Part shown: positions 1 to 12,018 of the stretch, piece after piece
How the letters are laid out: the number at the start of each line of letters is the position of its first letter
Position numbering within the stretch: the stretch's first letter is position 1
From: Bradysia coprophila
Lineage: Eukaryota > Arthropoda > Insecta > Diptera > Sciaridae
Reading direction: 5' to 3'
DNA length: 64,000 nt
Assembly: GCF_014529535.1 (NCBI RefSeq)
Contig: NW_023503423.1
Location: 7,240,473-7,304,472, forward strand
Program-made: the position numbers and the translations under genes
The notes under the pieces: generated by a model
Seen by the model: only the letters and a program-made list of their open reading frames with translations
What the model was told of the DNA's origin: nothing
Databases searched by the model: none

Positions 1-1194
1 AATCAGTGAATCTTTAAAGTAGCAAAGCGGGACAAAAAGAACAGTGTCAGTGTAATGGACGTAAACATCAAAGAGGAAGCCAGTGTCCTGTGTATTTTGA
101 ACGTATATTGCTCGGAAAGGGTTCGGAACGGAACACGAACCTGATTTCGATCCCAGCATGAACTAACACTTCAGGTTCGACCCGAACTTCACCTGAACCT
201 GAAATTTTCGATTTCAGGTTCACCCGAATCGGAACTTCGACTTTCGAGTTTGACTAGAACCTCAACTGAACCTGAAACTGTGAGGATAGATCAGGTCGGG
301 TTCAGGGTAACTCGAAATTTTTCTGGTGTAAACATATCCGAACCTGACCTGATCCATCTTGAAAATTTCAGGTTTAGTTCAGAATCGGGTTGAAATCCGG
401 TTCGTATCAACCTGAATTGAAACATGTCAACTCGCACTCAATCCGAGCCTTATATAGGTAGAATTGTGGTAGTTCCCTTCCATCAATAAGAGCCGATATC
501 TCATCTCCACAGTCGGATTACTGCCGTGTAATGTTTAAAAAATCTTAGGTCGGTTAGAGCCGAGACGAGATCGCTGTGCACGTTTTCTAATAGTTAGTTT
601 GAATTAGCTTTTACTAGTTTGAAGCCGAGTGGCAATGACAATAGATTATTTGTCCACCGAAATACTTTCGAAAATACTCCTCGAAAGATAAAAATTCGTT
701 TAACTTCCACGAATTCCTCAATTCTTTAATGTTGAAATATTTCGGCCATGCATCAACGTCAAACTGTTGGATGAATCTTATTGTAAATCTAAGAAAATCC
801 TCAGATCTTTACAATTCTGAAGACATTCCGACTGATTTGATTCGACGTACACAGATTTTGTAAACATGGCACTGATCAATTGTTTGAATGGAAGTCTGAA
901 TGACAGAACTTTTAAGTACATCTCAGGATTTAAGTACGCTAATGATCCTCTTCGTTTTCTTTAAAAATTGTTTCTGAATACTGACCTTCACACCCGTCGA
1001 CAATCGACGACAAAAATAATTCAATTTCATTTCTTGGAAGACTTAGTTTCTCTTAGCGTATTTATGGTACTTGTTTCTCATTTTGTTCCCCTCTATAAAA
1101 CCTACATTTTTAACTTACTCACTCTAAGTAATTTGCGCAGCATTCATACAGCTAATTTTGTACAATTTTCAGAAATGCGAGCTCGTGAATTTGT
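1..1194. other. Non-coding flank with degenerate TTCAGGTT/AACCTGAA repeats
   Basis: No gene is supported here. Positions about 115-430 are a patchwork of short degenerate motifs on both strands (CAGGTTC, AACCTGAA, CCCGAA), which gives many small overlapping inverted repeats. Similar composition recurs near 53270-53400 and 58590-58740. The rest is AT-rich unique-looking DNA downstream of the SLC5 gene. A short open frame at 968-1234 has no recognisable domain and is probably chance. Confidence 0.5.
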
Positions 1195-3579
1195 TTATGT
1201 TGGAGAACTGCGAGAAAACAAAAAAATGTTTTGATCAATTAGATAACACTCGAGCACAATGTCCGAACCAGTCAATATACTCACATTACTATCACGCTCC
1301 AAGAAACGAGCATTTTGCCGTTTCAATTGTCTAGAAACTGGCGGCGAAAACAGCTCCGTATCAATGTAACGTCTCTTCGAATCCAAATAGATTTTCTTTG
1401 AACCGCCCATGTTACACAAATCCAGCCCAAAGCTCACGACATATCCAACGATGAATGTGATCAAAAAGCCAAACACCCCGTACCACAAGTACGACACTTT
1501 CAACAGCCAAATGTATTCACCATCATCGCTCCGCTGAAGGAGCATGTCAGACACTGGTTCCGTTGTAGAAGTCGTTGTGTAATTTGTGAACAATCTTATG
1601 CCGCCGAACTCAGTACAATCGTCGATTGAAAAGGATTTTGTCGGCGGAATTGGTTTGGGTTGACCGAATCCTAAGAACAGTGCGAATCCAATGCCACATA
1701 TCAGTCCGGTGATAGCACCCTACAAATTATTGAATCGATAAATCGGATGATTCGTTGAGGAATTGGAAGTTGGTTCCCGACCGGTGGTTTTAAGCAAATT
1801 AAATTTAAGACGAACAAAAGACCTCACCCGTTGATTTGCACGCGGCGAAAACATTCCCAACGTGAACAGTCCGAATAATGGTCCTCCAACAACACCGAAA
1901 ACGGTAAGCGAAGCTTGAAGTACACCGCCGAGTAATTGGGCTACCGAAATCAGACAAATAAATCGAAAATCGAAACTGGCAAATGTTAGAGAACAAACCT
2001 GAAAAAGCCACTCCAATGCAGAGTACACCATAGAGCATTGCTGTTATCTTCGATGGTAGCGTGGATTGTGTATCTGGCAACGGTCGCTTTTTAATGTATT
2101 GGTACAGAGGCTGCATAAAAGGATCAAGTTATTCCTGCATTTTCGACGCCTTGCATGCAACTTACTTTTATGTAGTCCTCTAAAGTAACTGCTGCTAGCG
2201 AATTCACCGCGGCTGAAACGGTTGACAAGCTCGCCGAAAATATTCCAGACACAAATAAACCGGGAAGTCCAGGATAATCACCCATTGCGTCGACAACAAA
2301 TAATGGCATTAGCTGAAACAATCAATTTGTTTAGCAAAACTTCTTTGGAGCAACAACCATCAGTCTGTTTACTTGATCCCTTGAGGACACTCTGCCTTGC
2401 AGTAATGGATCACACGAATGGTATAAATAGTAAATTGCCAGACCACTAAAAGAAGTGCTCAAACTTAGACAGGATAATATGGGCCAGTTCAGCCACAATG
2501 CTTTCTGCGATGCTTTGAGATCTTTTACAGTTAACAGTCGTTGCACTTGTGTTTGATTCACTGCATACAGTGACAGATATGTGAAACCACCTCCAATAAT
2601 TAGCGAAAACCATGTGTGACGAGTAGTGGGATCAGGGTCAAAGCTACAGGAACAGAGAGTTAATTCCGTTGACTTTACATTTGAGTAAGTTTCCAGCCTT
2701 ACTTTAAAAACTCCAAACGACCACCATTATACGCTGTATCCCAGATCGGACCAAAGCCACCGGCTCGTGCAACTGCACAAAAAATCACGCTGAAAATCGC
2801 ACCGAACATCAGTAGCGATTGAAAGACGTCAGTGATCAGGACAGCCTTCATTCCACCAATCGTTGAGTAGAACGTACAAACGAACCCTACAGTTGAATTA
2901 ACGCTTAAATCGTTCGTTGGATAATTTAGAGGATTACGCTCACTTACCAATGGCTAATATGGCACTTGTCTTGGTAATACCTGTAACCGCTTCCAAGGCT
3001 AACGCTGGTGCATATAAGACAATGCCCATGTACAATATCATTTGCAACGAATATGCAATGGAAGCCACAAGTCTCGTGGATTTGCCGAATCTTCTTTCTA
3101 AGTACTAAGCATTGGTTAGATTGACTGGACGTTTATTATGAACACGTCGGTGCAGTGTATTCACCTCATAAGCACTAGTTGCTTGCAGTTTAAAAAATAC
3201 TGGTAAGTAAAGATATGCTGCTATGGGCGTAGCTAACCCGTACGATATATTTATCACGACGAACAGTGTTCCGTACTGATAGTTCTCCATAGATACTCCC
3301 AATAACGTTACGGCCGACATAAAGCTGGCCATTAAACTGAACGATACGGGCCATATCGAGATGCTCCGATCCGCAAGAAAATATTCCTTTTTTACATAAT
3401 TGAGGAGAAAATATTGATTATTGACAGACTCGACCAGTAAAGTGTAGGAAGTGGAAGCCATTACTTACATTTGTTGTTTTTTGCTTTCCTCCGGTGAAAC
3501 GGTAGTAAACACCAATTCCTGCAGATATGACCAGCATGAGAATGAAGACGACATAGTCCCAAACTACAAAATTTGCCAT
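1195..3579 (-). CDS. SLC5-family sodium-coupled solute (monocarboxylate/multivitamin-like) transporter, 9 exons
   Basis: Plasma-membrane sodium/solute symporter. Exons on the minus strand: 3579-3469, 3386-3165, 3104-2948, 2886-2703, 2643-2373, 2312-2166, 2110-1999, 1940-1828, 1719-1285 or on to the stop at 1195. Phases agree at every junction. The start gives [12 protein letters not shown]. Family features include ADRS followed by [56 protein letters not shown] and [17 protein letters not shown], all typical of insect SMCT/SMVT-like SLC5 members. A last membrane helix ([19 protein letters not shown]) precedes a basic cytoplasmic tail. The tail is uncertain: a GTGAGT donor follows residue 584, but the frame also reads through 29 more codons to a stop (613 aa), and no further exon could be placed. 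Substrate cannot be told from sequence; biotin, pantothenate, lactate or iodide types all look alike here. Confidence 0.85.
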
Positions 3580-6230
3580 TTCTGCAACAAAATAGTCTTT
3601 TTAGTAAACTCCGGTTTGTTTAGTAAACTATAGAATTTTCCAGTCATTAACTGACACCCATAGACCCATAATATGTAATGTAATGTGTGACTTCGTAATT
3701 TTTTTAATCGATTTGTTCTACTCAACTTCATAGTTGTAAAATCAAGAACGATATCTACTACTCGTGGCTTTCGTGGACGAAGAAAAATGATTCATTTAGA
3801 ACTGCATTTCATTGCACAAACTGGCATCGTCGTATATTTAAATGTCGACATTGCAAGTAATTGGAGTATCACAAATATCAGTTCATCGTTGCAACGTCTT
3901 CCGATAATATTTCAATCTTCCTATAAACAACGTTTACTCGGGAACATTCGACATATTTTATGTTAGTAGACATGACTTTGATTTGGCTGTCCCGATGACA
4001 GTGTCCCTGCTTGTACTGATGTTATTTTTGGGTGTTAGAAATTCTAACTTAGAATGTGTTCATCGACTAAGGAAAGTTTCTATGACATGCTAACACGCTC
4101 ACCATGAAGCGATGGATTCACATCATTTTAATCCACAAATTGGAATAAATAAGAATGATAAAACAGACGAAGCCAATAAATTTTAATGCGGTTGAAACTT
4201 ATCAGCACTTCGTTACGTTGAGGGTTATAGTCTGGTAATATGTTTTTCAGACCACCAACGGTTGATAAGAAATAAATCGTAGCACATGGATGACACACAA
4301 AAATTTACCAAAAACAACGTCCAAACAAACAAAGCAAAAGAACATTTAAAATATCATCGGGAGTTGCGGGAAAATCTAAAAACGAGGTTTTTCTTTCTTT
4401 TTTTTTAATGTTGAAACATCTGTGGTTACAACAACGCCTCTTTTTTCGCTGTGTGATTGCAGTAATTACTTTTGCATGTACTTCTGCAAAAATGAAGAAT
4501 AATCCGTGAACAACACTTACTGATCAGCAGACCAGGTTTTTGAATTTTTTAAATTTACTAACTGGTCTCGTCAATACCTTTCCCGAGCCATATTCGTCAT
4601 TAACTTTGATCGAATATTTCTAGATACGTACAAAACTTATGACTACGGGGAGAAAACGCTGTTTTGCTTACTTGAGGCTACCACAGACCCAATTTTCTAA
4701 CATTTTTTTTCTGTAGGTGCCACAACAGCTCGGTGGGAAGTATTGTTTTGGAACTTTTCGTTTTGTGTATAAAATTTGTCGATAGATCTAAAGGTCTTTA
4801 AAATGGGACTCGTGGACTTGTAAAACCGATATAAACTGACAAAAGAGTTGAAAATCGTACCTGTAGCAGGTAATTTTGTCTTCAGGTAACCTTGTCTCCA
4901 GGTAACCTACAATAGCTGTCCATACAAAAAGTACAGCTGTAGTATATAAGACAGATTACCTGGATTACCTGGAGACAAAAATACCTGCAACAGTTAAGAT
5001 TTCCAATTCGTTTTTGTCAGTGTAGAAGTTGTTGATGTTGTCACCAATCAGGTGTTTGAACTTTTTTTTTTCAAAAGCAACTTTTGTCTGTTGTCCCGCG
5101 CACCCCAACCAGTTTGTTTTTCTCAAAATGTAAAAATTCTGTTCAATAATAGATTATAATAAATTATTATTCCAGATATCACCAAACTGTTGATATTCTG
5201 GGTAAAAGGCATGACGTAAAAAGTTAACATCAAGCGACCGAAATGGAAACAAAACCAAAAACGATTCCATCGAATAACGAGAGTCGTATAAATACTTTTT
5301 TTTTATTTGAACTGGAAGAAGTATAAACAAGAGTTTACAACTAAAGCAAACTTTACATATATTTATGGTAATGAATTTGATGTTTATTTTAACGATTTAA
5401 GTGTGCCTGATGTCATTGTTTTATGCGTAATGGGCACCAAATAATAATCTACGATGGTCAATGACATTATTGAATTTGTTAGAGTCTCATCGGAAATAGA
5501 TTTTACGTTGGTGGAAAGAAAATAAATTGAATTGGTGGTTTTGTTATCGCATATTCAATCGCATCTCCGCTGGAGAGCAACCAGAGCAACATATCGTTGG
5601 AAAATGTTACCGAAATGTTTATGTAAATGATACTTATTCCCTTGACTGAAAGTCAAGGGTCTTACGCCAGAAAATACCCTAAAATGTTTGTTACCACACA
5701 ATGTATGAAATGTTATCAAAAACGTAATTGTTTGTAACCTATTTTTCTTTGTCATCACGATAACTTGAGTAATTCATAACCGATTTTGATGATTTTTTTT
5801 TAATCGACGAGGAATGAACTTCCTGAGGTTAAGTTCGAACATGAGCCATGTCGGGATAAAGCCCTGGAAATTATTCCAGAAAAACAGGATTTTACTCTGT
5901 TGATAATTGATAATACACCACTGATAATTGATATAATTGATAATTCCCTTCACTGTTGATAATTGATAATCTAATGTGTTATTCCCTTGACTGGCAGAAA
6001 ATAGTGAACAATTTAGGTTCTTAAAATTATACATTTGACATTTGTAAGGTCAAGTTCGACGATGAGCTATATGGGATCACCGCTTCGGAAGTTATCCCAG
6101 AAAATAGAAATGCAATGTATTAAATGAACATTATAAATGATATTCGGTAATTGGTATTTGATAATTGAAATTTTATATTTGATAATTAACAATCGGCACC
6201 CAAAATTACATATAATGAAAAAAGTCAAGC
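3580..6230. other. Gene-free AT-rich spacer with dispersed repeats
   Basis: No coding region is supported. It holds the 5' flank of the SLC5 gene, a TA-flanked palindromic element (4860-4994), and a short palindrome in 5640-5680 that recurs inverted near 17070. A diverged direct duplication of about 57 bp lies at 5828-5885 and 6048-6108 (both begin with TCAAGTTCGA- or TTAAGTTCGA-like sequence and end in CCCAGAAAA- or TCCAGAAAA-like sequence). Runs of TGATAATTGA around 5900-6200 are low-complexity. Confidence 0.45.
4860..4994. mobile_element. Palindromic MITE, TA-flanked (135 bp)
   Basis: The left end CCTGTAGCAGGTAATTTTGT pairs with the right end, whose complement reads ACTGTTGCAGGTATTTTTGT. 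Both ends abut TA (4858-4859 and 4995-4996), as expected of a Tc1/mariner-type non-autonomous element. Inside, ACCTGGA and CAGGTAA are repeated several times. No coding capacity. Confidence 0.6.
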
Positions 6231-6237
6231 AAATCTA

Positions 6238-6770
6238 ACATTAGACAACTCCGACGAGTGTGATGTTTGAGGCCCGATCGAAGCGAGGGTCGTAATTCAC
6301 ACGAGTCGCGGTATCTTATTATCACATTAGACAACTCGGACGAGCAAGTTTGCGATCAGAGCAAACCTAATATTAAACAACTCTGACGAGTGTGATGTTT
6401 GCGGCCCGAGCGAAGCGAGGGTCGTAATTCACACGAGTCGCGGTATCTTATTGTCACATTAGACAGCTCGGACGAGCAAGTTTGCGATCAGAGCAAATAT
6501 AATATTAGACAACTCTGACGAGTGTGATGTTAGCGGCCCGAGCGAAGAGAGGGTCGTAATTCACACGAGATGCGGTATCGTATTGTTAGACAGCTCGGAC
6601 AAACGAGAAGTTTGCGGCCAAAGCAAATCGAACATTAGACAACTCATACGAGTGTGAAGTTTGCAGCCCGAGCGAAGCGAGGGTTGTAATTCACATGAGT
6701 CGCGGTTATTTATTGCAAAATTAGACAGCGAGTCGTGATATTTTGCTTATTACAAAAGAAATAAATTTAT
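6238..6770. repeat. Tandem repeat, unit about 132 bp, four copies
   Basis: The word GAGTGTGATGTTT (last copy GAGTGTGAAGTTT) starts at 6256, 6388, 6520 and 6650, so the period is 132, 132 and 130 bp. Each unit carries GACAACTC, then GCCCGAGCGAAGCGAGGGT, then AATTCACACGAGTCGCGGTA, then an inner half-related block with GACAGCTCGGACGAGC. Copies diverge by scattered substitutions and the array fades after 6720. Two lone inverted relatives occur at about 15735-15805 and 16180-16240. GC is higher than in the surrounding DNA. Confidence 0.85.
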
Positions 6771-6982
6771 GAGTAATTTGAGATTTTTTAGATCCCAAAT
6801 GTGATGATGTTTAAGGTCAAAATATTGTCATTTGCTTGGACTACAGAAATTGTCCATTCTTAACCAGATGAAAAAATCAATGAAAATAAATTAAGATATC
6901 TATAAAAGTCTAATCTGATTGACTATGAAGTTTACCAACATTACCAACCAGCAAAAGACAACATTATTTTGGGAAAATTATC

Positions 6983-7030
6983 AGTCAAGGGACCCGACCC
7001 GCCCAAAAAGGTGGGACCTAGTTTATCAGA
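6983..7030. repeat. Dispersed repeat copy (TCAGTCAAGGGACCC...)
   Basis: The 45-bp stretch beginning TCAGTCAAGGGACCCGACCC and ending GGTGGGACCTAGTTT recurs in the opposite orientation at about 15561-15606. A shorter relative (GGGTCCCACCTTATCT) is at 63427-63442. It is probably an end fragment of a transposon family; no complete element is recognisable. Confidence 0.5.
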
Positions 7031-7709
7031 GTAATAAGTGTTTCTTCTAGTTGTTGAATAAGAAATATCTGCGCTTTTATATTGCATCAGAGCTATTTAT
7101 AAGCAGGCAACATTTTATAATCAATTTTTACTAACTTTGCTGAAAAAAAACAACATGAAGGCATATATTGGTTGAAGACAAATTTAATTGTTAAATCAGA
7201 TTTAAACACAGTCGACAGGCTGCTAGTAGGTTCTTATCTTATGTTAAAACTAATTATAAGAAACTGACAGCTGTTTAAATCACATTGTTTCTGCAACAAT
7301 GTATCGAAGTATAACTCGCTCCGCTCACTCTTTCTCAAAGTTCGAATTTTACCGATTCTTGGGATTGATGGATTTGTGAAAGTCTAAAGTGGTTAAAATT
7401 GTTCCCGAAGCAATAAAAAAATCTTTAAATCCCAAAGTAAATCCCAGAAAATTTGAATAAATCTAAAAAAGTGAAGGACTACAAGACTGTTCTAGACACG
7501 AGAATTAGTTTTTACCGAAACATCAAGCTTTCATTTGGATGTAATTTAAACGGAAAAGGACCAATGTTTGATTTCAGCATAAAAAATAGTTTACGAAATA
7601 CTGAGACTTCTAGTTGGTGACCAAAAATTAGATTAGTAATCGAAAACGAATTTAAGTGCTCACAGTGTGAGCTCCACACATATTGACTTATTTTATTTTA
7701 CATTCATTA

Positions 7710-7827
7710 CAATCGCTAAAACGAACTGGTGTGCATACGCTATTTTGCACCAGCTGGTCACATACAATTCCAAATGGGACCAGCTGGTGCAAAATAACGT
7801 ATGCCCACCAGTTTGATTTAGCGATTG
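7710..7827. mobile_element. Palindromic MITE, TA-flanked (118 bp)
   Basis: The element runs CAATCGCTAAAACGAACTGG to its near-perfect inverted copy ending TTTAGCGATTG. It also pairs internally through GCACCAGCTGGTC and GACCAGCTGGTGC. TA dinucleotides border both ends (7708-7709, 7828-7829). It can fold into one hairpin of about 50 bp with a short loop. No coding capacity. Confidence 0.8.
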
Positions 7828-7830
7828 TAG

Positions 7831-8782
7831 GATCAGACACTATAAAAATTGAGTAAATGTCAGTAGCGCCCTTCGGTAAACGTTGGAACGTTAAATGGTT
7901 CGTATGAGGTCCTTTCATATTTGTTGAACGGTTAACATATTTCTCCTACTGATTTCAATAAAGTTTGATCTTTCACACCTAAAAACAACATTTTTTCTGA
8001 TTCGAAATTGCATTTTACACTCATAAAAATTAACGATCCTTATTTATAGCCAGTCCCACCAAATTTTGTATTTTATTATTGGTTTATAATCCGAAGTTCC
8101 TTACATTCTTAAAAAAAATATAAATCCGAACAAACCACCTCATCATCTGCTTTTGGTGTATTTGTTTTTAAAACAAATTGTAAATTCAATGACTTATAAA
8201 CTGTCTCGTAAGCACAACATTTTCACCGTGCTAACAACAATTTCTTGTATGCAAAATCTTTCTTTCTTTTTTTTTGTCGTTTCGATATACCACTTTTTGC
8301 ATGAACCCACACTCAAAAAAGAACACTGCCGGTGATTTATCTATTCATTTTATTGGGTGTCGCCGAATCGTAATAATAAGAAAAAATATGGAAAAACAAG
8401 AACAAAGTTGCAAGATAGGTGACATTGAATACACGAGATTGTGGCGAAATGTATCTCTACATTGAGAAATCTTTCAACAAAAATAAAAACAATTTGTCGG
8501 TGTGAATTACAATTTAACCCACTTATGATTTGAAGTGCAATTGTTCCATTATTGAAGAAATTCTTGGGCGACCGTTATTAATAGGGTCATAACTTGGTTT
8601 TTGCTTGCAGAATGAGTGAGCAAAAACTTTCTACTAAAAGATTGAAGGAAACAATAACAATTTAAATAACATAAATACAATTGAGGCCAAACTCCCTAAG
8701 TAAATGTGAACTCACTGATGGTCGAGCCTCTATGTTGACTTAATTGACAGTTTCAAAAATATCAGAGATGTTCTCATCGTTA
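7831..8782. other. Gene-free spacer
   Basis: AT-rich sequence between two palindromic elements. Small open frames at 8153-8335 and 8274-8465 are short, overlap each other and show no domain. I see nothing functional. Confidence 0.4.
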
Positions 8783-9003
8783 TAGTGGAACGTCAGTCAA
8801 ATTTGCTTCAGCTGTTTTTCAGCTGGTCCACTCATTGAAACAAATCTGCTTAGAGATGTTTAATATTGTTTAAACAAGTGGAATAATTACATGCAGGAGT
8901 GATGCTACCGTGTAAATGCCTATAAACCATTTTGTTTGTGTGAGTGAACCAGCTGAGAAACAACTGAAGCAAATTACTACACAAATTTCACTGACGCCCG
9001 CTG
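8783..9003. mobile_element. Palindromic MITE, TA-flanked, CGTCAGT family (221 bp)
   Basis: The left end TAGTGGAACGTCAGTCAAAT pairs with the right end, whose complement reads CAGCGGGCGTCAGTGAAATT. The subterminal block TTGCTTCAGCTGTTTTTCAG pairs with CTGAGAAACAACTGAAGCAA. TA lies outside each end (8781-8782, 9004-9005). The CAGCTG-rich subterminal block resembles the element at 50726-50930, so the two probably belong to related Tc1/mariner-derived families. Confidence 0.7.
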
Positions 9004-9005
9004 TA

Positions 9006-10870
9006 ATTAGTTAACAAATATTTACGTGCTTTGATGGAGTTATTCTTTGTGTTAAGTTGGTTGGTTACGAAACTAATGGTTTCAATGAAAAAGTTGCACG
9101 GACTAGTGTCGAAAGTAGATGAATTCAGTGGAAATATTGGCTTAAATACGCGAGATTTCGGGACAATTACGAGCAATTTTAACATAAAACCAAACTCTGG
9201 AACAGAATTGATAAGACAAAACACTTAACTCAAGAAGGGAAATTGACCTAAAAATCAATTTGAACGTTTGAAGTGCGTGTTGAGTGAATTAAATGCTTTT
9301 ACCTTCACCATACAACAAACGTTTCTAAATTGTCTGAGTTCAATTTAACCCACCACCGCTATGACACACTGAGAACCTAGACATTTTTCTTCCTCAACTC
9401 AAAATCAATTAGCATGTGTAACGGTGCTGCACGGTGTACCCACTGCTTGTAACATGACCGGTAATTGATAATTGAATTGTTAACGGTATTGACAAAAATT
9501 CAACAATAATTATTGAACGAGTTGAATTAGCAATAGAATTCGAAATAGAAAACCTCATCGCCAAATAAACGAAATTCCGATTCGAAAGTGACCTTGAACC
9601 ACGTTCCATCAGTCAATACGAAATTTTAATTGGAATGACATAGTCTGCGTGATGCGTTGAATTGAATTGTTGGGTGAATGATAATGCTGATTTGTAATCA
9701 TACATTTGGTCATTGGAGTGTATCAGACGAGGTTTCTTTCAAGAGAGAGAGAAACGGTCATGAATGTAATCTGACTGTCGTCAACTGAGATATTATCACA
9801 CAATAAACTGTAAATGTAAGCAACAGGTGGAACTGTGGAAATTCCATCACTTTAAAATCGCAGACGTTTTCACTCGACAATCATCAAAACGCCTCGAGAG
9901 GCTGCAGTAAAACAAATTAATTGTTGTCTTAATTAGAGCAATAAACATTGATGAGTTAATGCAATTTAAACATCTATTCGATAAGCACTTGTACGTTGAA
10001 TGTAAGAATATGTAGACCGTTCGAATGGGCAAATTACTAGGAGGCCTTAAGCGAAACCGTTTAGCTGGTCTTGGGGTGTTTTTTTTCTTTTGATGAAGCG
10101 GAGTCATATCATACGAGTTCGATTTTGTCACCATAAATTTTTGTTGGACCTTGCGACAGAAAAGTGGCCTACCCCCTCAGTAATGTGTAAAATCCGGTCA
10201 AAATACAATCACAGAGATGATAACAGTTCAATATAACAACCACAATGAAATGATAACAACACTGTATGGACGTTCTCGAGATTGAACAACAATAAACTGT
10301 TGGATAATATGACCGTAGTAAATAAATGAATGAACAAAAATCGCAATTAACAGAATTATAAAGTCAAATCAAAGAACAAAAACCAATCGAACCACATACC
10401 AGCTGATGACAAATTGTGTAATGTCTTTTTTATTAATGACCAAATCAGCAAAATAAAAATCGATGCGATTTGGGGTTATGTTTCCGTCTGGTTTATGTCA
10501 GTGTTATCACGATTCATTTACGATTGGAACATTTTTTCCCGATAAAGTCTTTGTTTGTCAACTGAACTTTGTCGGTTTAACACATAATCCACATTCTGGT
10601 TTTAATTAAAGACCGAAATAAACTGTGGAACAATTAACACACATACGATCACTTCTGAAATTCGAATAGAACTGAATCCAAAAATACTCACACCATTGCC
10701 TTCAATAAAAGTGTAGTTTGACGTTTTGTAGTGAAAATATAGGTCACGTCACATGACTTCGTCAAAATTAACAGAGATGTCGCATGATACCAGAAACCAG
10801 ACAGGCGCCGAAAACAAATTTGATAATTTTGTGTAGGGTCGATTCACTTTCACTGTACGGTACTTTTGGA
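9006..10870. other. Gene-free spacer
   Basis: AT-rich DNA. Short open frames (for example 9031-9228 on plus, 9847-10134 on minus) lack domains, codon bias or flanking splice signals that would support a gene. TGATAATTGAATTG-like low-complexity words occur around 9460-9560. Confidence 0.4.
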
Positions 10871-10875
10871 CTTAA

Positions 10876-11264
10876 GACGAATCGACACAACGCTAATTTG
10901 TAGCCTCAATTTGTGCGGAAAAGTGATATATTTTCGATGATAACTGCGTATCAGCGTTTCTTCTGGGAAAAGTGGGATCATCGTTTTGTGTCCAGAAGTT
11001 TTGGCTTTGAGGAAAAATGATAAATGTTTTGGGGAGACAAAGTGGACTACGAGAAAACTCAGAATTTGTGTACATTTTCGTGAACTATTGCGTTTTCTCG
11101 TCGGAGGTTACACCATCATCACAAACATCATTGTTACTCAAAGCCAACACTTCTTGACACAAAACGATGGTCCCACCTTTTCCAGAAAACACGGATTTAC
11201 CATCGGAAATGAATCATTTTTACGCACAAATTTAGGCTACAATTTAGCGTTGTGTCGATTTGTC
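10876..11264. mobile_element. Large foldback element with TTAA at both ends (389 bp)
   Basis: The left arm (from GACGAATCGACACAACGCTA at 10876) pairs over roughly 115 bp with the right arm ending TAGCGTTGTGTCGATTTGTC at 11264. Matching pieces include TTGTAGCC/GGCTACAA and CAGAAGTTTTGGCTTTGAG/CTCAAAGCCAACACTTCTTG. A loop of about 150 bp separates them. TTAA stands at 10872-10875 and 11265-11268, the target site of piggyBac-type elements, so a non-autonomous piggyBac relative is likely. Arms have diverged, which suggests some age. Confidence 0.65.
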
Positions 11265-11543
11265 TTAAATTTCGTTAAATGTTCCGTTCATTCATTAATT
11301 TGTATGACTTTTTTTTTAAACGTGGATGGCATTTCAAACGGCTTTAAAGATGATCTATGGGTAGACTTATCAAAATTAACTGGTAAACTTAAGGAAGAAT
11401 TACTGTACGAGCTCCACGGACGCTTGAAATACCAGCCACGTTAAGAAAAGTCATGCAAATGAACGAAACATTTGATAAAACTTAAGTAACTTGAAGATAA
11501 TCTATTATGATAAAGAAAAGCCTACGTCTGACGGAAAGATTTT

Positions 11544-12018
11544 TTATTTTAAATGCTTTAATCTCTCCGCTTTCTCTGCGATTGAGCGTGCTTTTTTAGA
11601 AGTTTCACAAATGTATGAAGGAGCCAACGTATCACGCACTGTCGCATCCCCTAAAAGAGATTTAGCATGACTCCATGGAATTAGAGTCATACCATCAGGT
11701 CTTTTACCGTCATCTCTAGCAATTCCTGGGGGCCGTAACAAAGTTGGAATTCACAGAATCATGTCGCGCCGTTATCCCTCTCTTAAGCTTGCATGATAAG
11801 CCATGCAAACCGTCCATTTTAACTAACTCACCACAGACACACCTATACTCCTCGCATAATTGGGATCCTAAACGTAGACCAACAGGAATTCTCGCAGCAT
11901 TGTTATCGAGGGGTTCTTCACTAGAGGAATTGATCACGCACCCTAGAAGGAATTGTCCATATAAAACTGGAATTAACACGAGAAATTGACAAGAAATTAA
12001 GGAATTGATTGCCACCAT
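11544..12018 (-). pseudogene. Decayed C-terminal fragment of a non-LTR retrotransposon polyprotein
   Basis: Two minus-strand frames (12018-11716, then 11741-11544) together match the end of an arthropod LINE polyprotein. The first has a CxC...HGLSC zinc-type motif (CVCGELVKMDGLHGLSC) after a GLRLGSQLCEEYRC stretch. The second has GDGKRPDG-like DDGKRPDGMTLIPW followed by DATVRDTLAPSY and an alanine/lysine-rich tail. The frame changes near 11725-11745 and several residues normally between the two blocks are missing, so the copy is dead. Upstream RT sequence is absent. Fragment identity is from remembered family consensus; a protein search would settle the clade. Confidence 0.7.

Noticed and set aside
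6238-6770. Possible CRISPR-like array
   Set aside because: Period is about 132 bp and the whole unit repeats; there are no unique spacers between short repeats, and the DNA is animal nuclear.
10986-11444. 152-codon plus-strand open frame
   Set aside because: Most of it runs through the loop and right arm of the TTAA-bounded foldback; no domain and no homology recognised.
11544-12018. Host gene with a zinc-type CxC...HGLSC motif
   Set aside because: The GKRPDGMTL and HGLSC blocks are typical of LINE C-termini, and the frame is broken between them.
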